DNA of 64,000 nucleotides from Dinochytrium kinnereticum (lineage: Eukaryota > Chytridiomycota > Chytridiomycetes > Chytridiales > Chytridiaceae): positions 1 through 64,000 of the forward strand of contig JADGJT010000013.1 of assembly GCA_027604005.1 (NCBI GenBank), given 5' to 3'. The notes beneath the pieces were generated by a model. The model was not told the DNA's origin. It searched no databases and was given only the letters and a program-made list of their open reading frames with translations. Made by a program: the position numbers and the translations under genes. How positions within the stretch are numbered: the first letter of the stretch is position 1; each line of letters starts with the position of its first letter. Below are positions 47,025 to 56,704 of the stretch, one piece after another.

Positions 47025-49235
47025 ATGACCAACCAAGACGGGGATGAGACTTCAACAGTCGACATGGCGCTCATTCAGGGTTTGTTTGCTTTACCTTCCA
47101 TATTTCTCATATTCTCTTTCTTTTCGCCTTTTCACTCTGTGTTGATACTGTGAGAAGGCGTGAATGAGGATGAAACCCCTGACGATGGCCACTCCTCACC
47201 TCAAGGTTTGTAACTTAGTTAAAACCGCTGTGTGCATCTGTCTGATGATATCTGGTTTCCTTTGATCCATGAAGTCTTTAAAAGTGACATACCTCGCACA
47301 GTAGGTTTCTTTTTTCTGCCAAATCTTAACGACCGTAGATTATCGAAGGGCTCTCATTAGAGTAGGTTTAATCAACTACTTCCTTTAAACTGGAAAAAGG
47401 TCTGACGCGGACGAAATATTGGAGGTCTTTGGAAACTGGCAGCATAAATGCTCGACCATCAAAAGCTATCTCATCGATAGGAAAGAAGCGTTCAAAATCG
47501 ATGACGACATGATCGAGAGAATATTATCATTATGGGCAGATGAGCAGTCAGGATGGGAAGATTACATATCCGGGGATGGGTGGAGGAGCACCGCGGATCC
47601 ATATGTTCGCGATAATATCCGGGACACATTGAAGGACTTCCCGGATTTGAAGGATGATTATCGCCTGCTAGATCGAATTGGCCAAGGTAACTGATTGAGA
47701 TCAAGTGACGTATGAACAATTATATGATATGTAAGGCACCTTTAGCTACGTTTACAAAGCCGTCGATATCCACCATGAGAAGTTTGAGAACACGTGGTGC
47801 AAATGCTCAAACCAGGATTCGGCTGCAGGGGCAACTGTCTGTGGTCTAGTCGCCATTAAGATTCTATTCCGAAATGCTGCAGCTGATCGAATCTATCACG
47901 AGATACATGCATTAAATAGTGTAAGGTGAGAGGTCTCTCCCAGTAATGAATCTAAAAAAAAAAAAAGTGGGAAGCCAAATGTTGCTCCCCTCTTGAAAGT
48001 TCATCGTCATAAAGGACAGGTATCACACATATTCTATTTGTAAAAAAGCTTGTAACCGTTATTAGATTGCTTTAGTGTAAACTCTTTTGCCATTACAGAT
48101 ATGCTGACTTTTCCAGAATGCCATATTATGAAACGTTTCGCTTAGAGGTTGCGGCTATCTACTTTTTTCCCTCTAAACCCAATTATATAGAGTAACTTGG
48201 ACGATGAGACAATAAGCATGGATGATATCAGGAGCTATCTGCGAAGCCTATTCTCTTCATTAAAATCAATTCATGAGGCAGGTATAATCCACCGAGATGT
48301 TAAACCTGCGAATTTTGTGTGGAATCGGTCTCAAAATACGGGTGTGTTGATAGATTTTGGGCTCGCGGAAGTGAGTGCTTTAAGCACCTTAATGGAGACT
48401 TACTCAAAGTAGAAACCAAAAGATCTCGGAAAACAAGGTGCTTTGTTCCTTGTTCGGTCGATAACAGATTGACTGGCTATTTTCAGGCAGTTACGGACTT
48501 GTCCAGGGTGGTTCAAGTCTTATTCCGATCTCACATAAAAGTTTGACGGGGAAGCTTAGCCAGAAATCTCTGATGCTGAAGAGCGAAGTTGCCATTGGTG
48601 ACGCTGATACACTCAAAAAAGACGGCACAAAGGTCAAGCTAGGCTACTTGAAAAATGACAAAAGGTTGGCAAAGTCGGAACGAAGGAAAGGTCTCATCAT
48701 TTGTAATTGTTTAGACGTGCTGTAAAAGCGAACAGAAATGGGACTCGTGGATTTCGTGCACCCGAAGTTCTTCTCAAAGTCCCGAATCAAACAACTGGTT
48801 TTTCTATCTTTTCATTGATGAAGATTCACCTTATTTAGCCATTGATATTTGGGCAGCTGGCGTTATCCTTCTCTCATTCCTCACGCGACGATACCCATTT
48901 TTTAATTCGCAGGATGATGCCCATGCGTTATTGGAGATTTCGCATATATTTGGACGACACGCCATGAAGGAAGCTGCAGCTAGGATGGGTCTGCGATCTT
49001 TTCTCGATATACCTTTCTGACATAAAAAAAAGGACGTTCCTTTCACACGAATTTGCCGACTGTTGCAGATGCCCTGTCCTTCGAAACTATCACAAGCACG
49101 TTGGGAGGAATGGACGATATACCTGAATCCGCATTTGATCTGCTACGAAAGTGTATGGATCTTAATCCTCAAACCAGGATAACTGCAAACGAGGCCCTCG
49201 AACATGACTTTTTCAAGGAAGAAAAGAATCAATGA
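47025..49235 (+). CDS. CDC7: CDC7 (Hsk1), DDK catalytic subunit
   Basis: A many-exon gene with a short N-terminus built of small exons from ATG 47025, then DYRLLDRIGQG joined to TFSYVYKAVD across an intron (Gly loop). Next come VAIKILFRN (catalytic Lys), YHEIHALNSV, SIHEAGIIHRDVKPANFVW (HRD), VLIDFGLAEV (DFG), a variable insert at about 48400-48720, and NGTRGFRAPEVLLKVP with IDIWAAGVILLSFLTRRYPFF. The C-lobe ends CMDLNPQTRITANEALEHDFF. CDC7 with its Dbf4 partner phosphorylates MCM2-7 to fire replication origins. The kinase insert between DFG and APE is characteristic of the family. It starts only 65 nt after the stop of the preceding gene. Small N-terminal exons are provisional. Confidence 0.85.
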
Positions 49236-49352
49236 ACCACAATAAATCTCCCTCTTTTCGGCGGTATTTATTTTGAAACATGTAGATGATTACGGGTTGT
49301 GAGTGGGGATGTTATACGTCGCGATTAGATGATTTGGCGGTTTCGTAGTCCA

Positions 49353-50805
49353 TTATCGCTTTCCCTTAGCATCAATCTGATCCCATTCCTCGAGTTTCTC
49401 ACAGCTAAGGGTTCGGTACCTTTGGGCCTCCTGCAGCCTCTTCTCATCCACCCTAAACCATGACCTTGCGTTGTGAATCAAACCAGCCTTGTATTCTCTT
49501 TCATGAATGCAGCGTAAGTGAAGGTTTTGTTTGAACTGAAAGGCGGTTAGAAAACTCCAATGGATCGAATTAAAACACGATAAAACAAACCTGAGATTCA
49601 ATCTGGTCTTCAAAACGCTTGAGTTTTCGCTCCATTCCGTAGTAACTCTTTTCATACATCCTTGGATTGACATAGTATCTAACGTTATGAGCAGCCGTGC
49701 TCCTTCCCATACTGTAGCTTCTGCTGTGTTCCCAAGAAAAGCTTTTCTCGTTCATGCTCTCGTCGGGAGAGTAAAGAGCTGAGATGAAAGAAAAAAATAG
49801 AAGAAGTAACACCGGGAATAGCTGCAGGAAATTCAAAAGTCGAGCCTGGTTCGGATTGACATGGGCTTGATGAGGTTGCTGATGTTGGGCTGTGCGGAAA
49901 CGACGGCGGAACTGAGGACCGGCTGCGAACCCACTAGTGTACATATTGGCTCCTGAAAATCATGTTAAATGTAGTCTCGCCATTCTGCCGTACTCCCACC
50001 GTTCCCAGAGAGTTCCGAGAAGAACATGTTGAAGATCTCTTCCGGGCTTATTTCTTCACCGAAACCACCGTGCCGACCGAATCCATATCCAGGATTAAAT
50101 CCACCGCCGCCACCAGCTGCAGGACTGCGACCCGATTCTCCATCAATACCGAATTTATCGTAACCTTCCCTCTTCGCAGGATCGCTCAGAACAGCAAATG
50201 AGTGTCCAATAGCTAATAACAATGGTCCGATTAGAAATCGAATTAAGTCTCCAAAAATGCGCCAAACCTTTAAAGGCCTCGTCTGTCCCAGGGGCCCCGC
50301 ACTTATCAGGATGATATTGTAGAGCAAGCTACAAGTAATTGTAAAAACAACAATTTCTGTCAGAGTCCTACTTTTCTGTAAGCCTTCTTGATAGCCGATT
50401 CATCGCATCCTTTTTCCAAACCAAGAACGCCATACAGATCACCCTTGGCTTTCATTCCTTTTATCCGTTTGATACCCTCCGTTTGCTCTGGAGTGAAAGG
50501 CCGCGAAGGTGCTTCTGCCGGGGCTGAGGGCGGTTTTGATGGGCCGTTTGATCCAGGGCTTGATTTTGTAGACGATCCGGCGTGCTTTGATGCAGGCTGT
50601 TTCATAGAGGCGTTCTTTTCAAGAAACTCCATCTGAAGGGCGTTTAACTTCATCAAAACAAGGACCATCGTACCCATTTCAGGCCGTCATCAGTCTCGCA
50701 CAAAGACAGGCCCTTCTTGGCATACTTGACTGCGGCCTCCGAATTTCCTTCCTCAAACTTCTGCTTTGAGAGCTCTAGGCACCGGATAGCCTCGTCCCTG
50801 TTCAT
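49353..50805 (-). CDS. ER-membrane J-protein, DNAJB12/14 (Hlj1-like) family
   Basis: The start at 50805 gives MNRDEAIRCLELSKQKFEEGN, the N-terminal helix typical of this family. A Ser/Pro linker leads to the J domain (LYGVLGLEKGCDESAIKKAYRK joined to LALQYHPDKCGAPG), with the HPD motif intact, and DPAKREGYDKFG. A Gly-rich stretch follows (GGFNPGYGFGRHGGFGEEISPEEIFNMFF), then one membrane segment (LLNFLQLFPVLLLLFFSFISAL) and a DUF1977-like C-terminal domain. These proteins recruit cytosolic Hsp70 to the ER surface for degradation of misfolded membrane proteins. Five or six exons are needed; junctions near 50690, 50370-50330, 50265-50215 and 49600-49535 were read from splice signals. Confidence 0.85.
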
Positions 50806-50924
50806 GGCGATGCAGCCCAATGTGGGGTACGAACAGTTGCACAACAGGTACTTCTTCCTTTTTTTTTTTTCTCTCTTCGAACTGGACAAACCTCAAGTTA
50901 AACGGCAATCTTGAGGCAGCAAGG
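50806..50924. promoter_or_regulatory. 119-bp divergent promoter between J-protein and tRNase Z genes
   Basis: Only 119 bp separate the start codons at 50805 (minus) and 50925 (plus). The spacer contains a run of ten T at 50860-50869, of the poly(dA:dT) kind that keeps fungal promoters nucleosome-free. Both transcripts must start within or near this interval, so co-regulation is plausible but inferred. Confidence 0.5.
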
Positions 50925-53900
50925 ATGAAGAGTTATATTCAGGTGCTCGGATCATCCACGGGAGATTCAGCGCCCTGCATTCTAGCGTCTTTTGATACGC
51001 AACGCTACCTTTTCAACGTTGGTGAGGGAGTGCAGCGATTCTGCATGGAGAATAAAGTTCGATTGTCAAAGTTGAGCAACGTCTTTATCACAAGGGTTGG
51101 GTGGGATGCAGTTGGAGGAATACCTGGTATATCCACTTGCCGAAGATCAATTATGCCAATAAATTACTTAGGAATGCTATTAACTCTGGCCGATGCTGGC
51201 AATAACCTGATCACCATTCATGGAGGCAAAAACCTCACTCACATGCTTGCAGCTTGCAGGCCTTTTGTTTTCCGGTAAGATCATGATGCCCTTCGAAATC
51301 TATCAAAGAAAGCTTGTTTATCAACCCATTTTTTTCGTTGTTGCCTGAATAGAATGTCCGCCGGAGTACGCGTGAACGAACTGGAAGAGAGCTCCTATAC
51401 TTATTCTGACGAAAATTTGGACATCAGATCTGTTATCATATATCCTGCCAACTACGATAAAGAGTCCCCAAGAAGACGTGACGTGATGCCTGAAACAATG
51501 ACTGAGACTGAGAGCTCGAACAAGCGAGCAAAACCCGACGGAGAGGCGACACAAGCAGCAGAGGAACCGAAATCTGTTGGGAAGCCAATCAAGATCCCTG
51601 ACAGATCCATCACGCCTGTGCATAGGCGTCGCCTTCCACCTCAAAACAATGACGTGACTGCGGAGAAAAAGGACGGCGTGGATGATTCCAGAAAGCGAAA
51701 GTTTAACGATGATGCCGAGGACCTTTCAGAACTTTCCCCTCTAGAATTTGAAAAGAGGGTCGTTAGAATGATGTTTTCGTCAGGAGAAAGTATATCACTC
51801 CCTGGTCTAAAATCTATTGAGAGCAATCGCTACCTTAGCAATGGAACTCAAGGTGAAAATACGCAGAACGATCGTCTCCTTCAAGCCTCTAATATATTTC
51901 TCGCTCTTTAATATTAGGACGAGCCCATAATGCTAAGTCTATTCCTCGGCTGCCGCCTACAACGCAGTCAAAAGCTGTTATCTCTTATATCTGTCAAGGT
52001 TCGAGAACTGCTGGGAGGTTTGATCCTGAACTTGCTGCCGCTTTGGGGGTTAGGCCGGGAAAGCAATATGGTAATCAGCTAATTGAGTATATTTAAGTAA
52101 CTCTTTTATAAAGGGAGGCTATATGCTGGAGAATCGGTGATAACAGACGCGGGAGTCACGGTTTATCCTCATCAGTGCATGGCACCTGAAAAGAACGGGG
52201 CTGTAGGTATAAGATTCCGTTTCTATCATCCTAAAGTACTGTTTTGCAAGGTGTTTATGATCGTTGAATGCCCTTCTCATGAGTACATTCGCCCTCTTGT
52301 CCACAACGCGAAGTTTGAACCGCATTTCGCGAAAAACACCAACACTTTGGTTTCGGCAATCGTACATATCCTCGGAGACGGAGTGATCGACGACCCACAT
52401 TACCGCACTTGGATGCAATGCTTTGGGGATAGCACACAGGTAAGGGATGCCTTATACATTCAACGCTTAGTTCCCTAGCATATTATTATTGATGGAAAAC
52501 ACACTCCAAAACCCGTGGTTTTTCACAAAAGTGCTATGAGCTTATGTCGACTGAACAATATTGATCCTAATATTTTTGAAATACCGTTCTATAGTAACGT
52601 CCCAACACCTTTTGAAAATGGTATAACACTTCATGAACTTCATTTAAAATTTTTCGCTTTCAGATGCGTCGTTGCCTACTAAGATATCTACTGCTCAACC
52701 CTTATTGATTTATGGGCTGGAGCCTACTCCAAAGTTTGACCGCTCAGAAATAAGGAAGTTTAATCACCTGGAACTTAATCAGAATCCGGCTGGGAGGTTA
52801 GAGAAATTCTTAGAAAGCTGTAATGGCCTGAACGAAGCTCTTGTTGAGCGAAACGGGGAAGATCACATGAATTTCTCTGCCAAAGTCTATCCGCTAGGCA
52901 CTGGTGCTTCGCTGCCCTCTAAGTTCCGGAATGGTTTGTGGCAACCGATTTTTCTCGTCTAAAGTTTAGTGAGCTCGACTTATATTCACGTGCCAAATAG
53001 TGGCGGGATTTTACTTGATGGTGGCGAAGGGACTTATGGACAGCTGTTCCGCAAGTTCGGACCGGACTCGGCATTGCCCCTCTCCGAAGTCTTAAAATCA
53101 CTGAAATTGGTTTTTGTATCTCATATGCACGCCGACCATCATCTCGGCATATTCCGAATCCTTGCCGAGCGCCGAAAGGTTTTCAGATACTTCTTTTTAA
53201 TAGTAGTAAAAAAACTTTTTTCAGATTTTGAACGGCGAGAGTGCACCTTTCTTCATTGTCGGACCACCGAAATATCAAAACTGGCTTGAGGAGTATTCAG
53301 AAATTGAAGATTTGGGATTATCCGATATGACATTCTTATCTTGTTCCTCCCTTCTCCAAATATCATCCGAAGAGCAGAATTCAAAGGATTTTGATCGGTA
53401 CATAGCGTCAATATAACATGCAACTCAACGTTATAGGCTACTGGAAGTTGCGGGGCTATCCTCTTTCAGAACTGTAGTAGTAGATCATTGTCCATTTGCC
53501 TATGCCTGTGTTATAGAACACGCAGAAGGCTGGAAGATAGTGTAAGCTAAATTCTTTATCTTTGACGAACTTTGTATTTACTTGGTAGCTGACTCCTTTT
53601 TGAAGGTTTTCTGGGGATTGCCGGCCAAACCAGAATCTTATCCGGCATGGTTCCAACGCCAGTCTATTGATCCATGAAGCGACATTCGAAAATAGTCTGA
53701 ATGCAGAGGCGAAAGCGCGAAAGCACTGTACCATTGCGGAAGCATTAGAAGTGGCCAAGCAGATGAATGCCAAGAACATCTTGTTGACGCACTTCTCTCA
53801 AAGGACACCAAGGATTCCAAATGAACTTCTTCAAATCAAGGATTCAGAGCAGCAAGCAAACATTCTGATCGCCTTTGATTTGATGGGTTTCAGTTTATCG

Positions 53901-54386
53901 GACATGTGGAAGTTTTCATCGTTTTTAAAGCCTCTTGGAGAGCTCTATCCTTCGCAGGGAGTTCTCATTGATGGTGAGAACGAGGGAGAAGAGGAAAATG
54001 AGGATGAGTGGGCCTTGAGCGGAAGTAGCAATTCTGCGGCGAATGCTAGAAGTGGAGGCCGCGGTGGTCGAGGTGGACGTGGTGGAGGTGGAGGAGGACG
54101 AGATGGGCGAGATAACTATCGCGGTGGAGGAGGGGGTGGCGGTGGTGGTGGTAGCCGAGATATCGGTAGAAGCGGTCGCGGAGGCGGGCGTGGTGGGTTC
54201 GGAAGTGGGGCGCGAGGAGGGGGCGGGCGCGGCGGAGGTGGTGCCAGAGGCAATGGAGGGCGTGGAGGTCGAGGAGGTTGGAGTCGCGGGGGACCGAGAG
54301 AAGGAGGCAGAGGCAGATGGGGTAATAAGGATGGAGGGCAAGGGAGGAACGAAGTTTCCAGGCAGGAAGGAGGGGCAGCTGAATGA
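50925..54386 (+). CDS. TRZ1: Long-form tRNase Z (ELAC2/Trz1) with an RGG-rich tail
   Basis: Multiple exons. The N-terminal half is the degenerate metallo-beta-lactamase domain (QVLGSSTGDSAPCILASFD, YLFNVGEGVQRF) with a charged insert. The C-terminal half holds the active domain: YPLGTGASLPSKFRN (PxKxRN loop), GILLDGGEGTYGQL, FVSHMHADHHLG (the HxHxDHH zinc motif), FSGDCRPN, IHEATFE and LLTHFSQRTP. The enzyme cleaves the 3' trailer of pre-tRNAs in nucleus and mitochondria. After the catalytic domain and an acidic linker comes about 110 residues of GGRGG, RGGRGG and GGGGG runs (nt about 54045-54340), an RGG/GAR domain not found in standard tRNase Z. The RGG part is in the same exon and frame as the last catalytic block, so a separate gene is unlikely. 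Confidence 0.88.
54045..54340 (+). repeat. GGN-codon low-complexity tract encoding the RGG tail
   Basis: About 300 bp of imperfect repeats of GGT/GGA/GGC and CGN codons encode the RGG tail of tRNase Z. Such tracts can expand or contract, and their antisense frames give long but spurious open frames rich in Thr, Ser and Pro. Confidence 0.7.
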
Positions 54387-54436
54387 TGCCAAAGAATAAA
54401 AGCATAATTCTATTGAAATAACCTTCCTTTATTTTT

Positions 54437-55694
54437 CTATGCAAATCTCTTGGTTATTTTTTCGCCGATATACTTAAGCGACCGGGAAGGGCCAGCCGTC
54501 AAAAGTCCCTTAACGGATTGAGTGAAGGCTGGCGCTCGGACAATGCTTCGGATAGCTACAATATGGTATCACTACATCGTAATAAACTTGAAGCTCAAAA
54601 TCGCTTCTACCCCAAAAAAAGAACGGGCGGTTATACCTGATTGCGTAAGCTGGGTCACTTCCGGGGACTGGGCGAATGCTAATGCCAGCTCGGAATCAAC
54701 GAAACATTAGAACAGAAGTAAGGAGGGCCTTCAATACCATTTGAAACCTGAATATTGCCAATGGACAACCGAAAGGAATCAATGATTTTGTCTCTCATCT
54801 TTTTGGGGAGTGACAACAATAGCGCAGCCCTCAATCTGGCATCGTCGTCCTGCTTCATTGGGCTATCCAAACCAGTATCTGGCGACTCCTTCCAAAACTT
54901 AGACGCTGACATCAAGACATTTGGGCAGTTCTCCACTATCGGTCTATACATCGCTCGAAGCTCCGCAATCTGGCCCACAACAATATTGTGAACCTTACGC
55001 GGGTTTTCAGCGATCATCATGCGGAAGTCACCCAAATACGATATGGATACTAAGGCCTTGAAAAAATCTTCTTCCGTGAACTCCGTTGGAAGACTCAAAA
55101 GGGCTATTCTAACAGCGTTCTCAAGATTTGCATCATTAGCCAACTTGACCCTTGAATCACCTCGTAGAATCTTTGTCTAAACGGGACGTTAAGACGAGAT
55201 TCTATTTTAAAAGCAAATAAACTTGCCGGCTTCTGCATGCGTCCAGCAAGATACAAGGTCTCCCAATCCTTCAAATCGGCAATAAGGCGGTCCATAGAAA
55301 CTACCCCATACTTGACGCGAATATCTCCCCTGTTGGACCGCACTGTGACATCAGGGTTAAAATAAACGCCCGCGCCAAACTTCTCCTGGAGTACGGAGAT
55401 CGTCTGCGATCCAAAAGACTGGATAAAGGAGTAGTGGTGAGGATTCTGGCGAACGTTCAAGGAATGCCAGTGCTCAGGATGTGTGACGCCGAATATGAGG
55501 TCAATCATTGGCCCCTTCTTAGTTCCTGCTTTTGCGTTTTCCTCATAACTTGCTTGCTTGAAAACACCTGATCCATATCCAGCAGCGAAGCGAACTGGAG
55601 CTTTGAATGAATCAAGAATGCTGGACAGCGTATCATCTGCCCAGAATGTAGTTGATGTGGAGTTGCTCCGCACTTGTCTGATGACTCTGTGCAT
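54437..55694 (-). CDS. TAM41: TAM41, mitochondrial CDP-diacylglycerol synthase
   Basis: Three exons, from ATG 55694 (MHRVIRQVRSNS, a presequence-like start) to about 55227, about 55180 to 54700 and about 54555 to 54437. An upstream in-frame ATG at 55754 is possible. Family blocks in order are FAAGYGSGVF, MIDLIFGVTHPEHWHSLN, FGAGVYFNPDV, KYGVVSMDRLIADLKDWETLYLAGRMQKP, FTEEDFFKALVSISYLGDFRMMIAENP and a terminal AFTQSVKGLL ... YIGEKITKRF helix. TAM41 makes CDP-diacylglycerol from phosphatidic acid at the matrix face of the inner membrane, the first committed step to cardiolipin. The stop is 50 bp from the convergent tRNase Z stop and the start 16 bp from the divergent methyltransferase start. 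Confidence 0.9.
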
Positions 55695-55710
55695 TCCAAA
55701 AATAAATCTA

Positions 55711-56655
55711 ATGGCAAAAATGGAGTTTTGGGCTGGCTTTTGGGTTGGGGTCATTACAGTCCTTGCCCTACTTGCGGTTTCGAAACTTCTCCTTAGACAG
55801 ATATTCGATAGATATGCTCAAAGCACGTCAATCTATGGGCAAGATCAGGACTTCCTTAATATGCATGTCGACTCTCATTGGTTTAATATGGGATACTGGA
55901 CTGAGGCTACCTCTTCGTTTGCGGAAGCAGGTGCACACTTAGCATCGTTGGTTTCCGAGAAAACGTTTCAAGACAACGATAAGATAGTTGACTTTGGTTC
56001 TGGCAACGGAGATCAGCTTCTTTTGTGGGCCGCATGCTATCCAAAGGCCAGAATATATTCAGTAACTCGGGAGGCATTTCAAGCACAAATATCGTCGGAA
56101 AAGGTCAGGAGAAAGCGGTTAGATCAAAGGATTCATGTCTTTCATGGAGATGCCATACATCCTGAGTCCTGGGTCAATGCGCACGCTCGCAAAGGGCTTC
56201 AAGAGTACGACTTCGACGTTGCAACAGCCGTGGATAGCTGTTACCACTTCGGTAGGACAAGGCATGACTTCCTCAGTGTGTGTTCGAGATTGCTCAAGCC
56301 ATCATGTCGAATTAGTTTCGCAGATATCGTGGGCAGCAAGTCGCGCCGAGGCTGGTTTGCTCAACGTCTCCTAGACTTCTTCTGCCTGGCTGCAAAAGTC
56401 CCGCAGAGTAATCTGATAACGCCAGAGGCATACCATGATATTCTCGCATCATATGGATTTCAGCAGATCGAGATAGTCGATATATCCACGAACGTTTTCC
56501 CTCCTTTTTTCCAGTTTGTAAATGCCCAGTCCTCTGCATTTCAACACGTTGCAACGTTCGGCATTCGCATACAGTTTTTTATTATCTCTTCGCTTTTATT
56601 ATATTTCCACCATCGAGATATGATTCGATTTGTGATAATAAAAGCAAACCGTTGA
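55711..56655 (+). CDS. Membrane-anchored SAM-dependent methyltransferase, intronless
   Basis: The 314-residue frame has no intron. Residues 5-27 form one hydrophobic N-terminal segment (FWAGFWVGVITVLALLAVSKLLL). Class I methyltransferase motifs follow: LNMHVDSHWFNMGYW upstream, motif I VDFGSGNGDQLLL (GxGxG), the acidic/strand II region ARIYSVTRE, HVFHGDAIHPE, DVATAVDSCYHF (motif II) and LLKPSCRISFADIVG (motif III). A second hydrophobic stretch lies near the C-terminus. The NMGYW block and motif pattern are close to those of sterol, quinone and phosphoethanolamine methyltransferases, so a membrane-lipid substrate is likely; the actual substrate is unknown. In-frame ATGs also exist at 55681 and 55720. 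Confidence 0.75.
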   Translation: MAKMEFWAGFWVGVITVLALLAVSKLLLRQIFDRYAQSTSIYGQDQDFLNMHVDSHWFNMGYWTEATSSFAEAGAHLASLVSEKTFQDNDKIVDFGSGNGDQLLLWAACYPKARIYSVTREAFQAQISSEKVRRKRLDQRIHVFHGDAIHPESWVNAHARKGLQEYDFDVATAVDSCYHFGRTRHDFLSVCSRLLKPSCRISFADIVGSKSRRGWFAQRLLDFFCLAAKVPQSNLITPEAYHDILASYGFQQIEIVDISTNVFPPFFQFVNAQSSAFQHVATFGIRIQFFIISSLLLYFHHRDMIRFVIIKANR

Positions 56656-56704
56656 GAGACCCTTATGCATTAAACTCTTTTGTGAAAAGAATGACATTAT
56701 CGTA

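Noticed and set aside
53925..54444. Long minus-strand frames rich in Thr, Ser and Pro
   Set aside because: They are antisense to the GGN-repeat tract encoding the RGG tail of tRNase Z and have only low-complexity composition.
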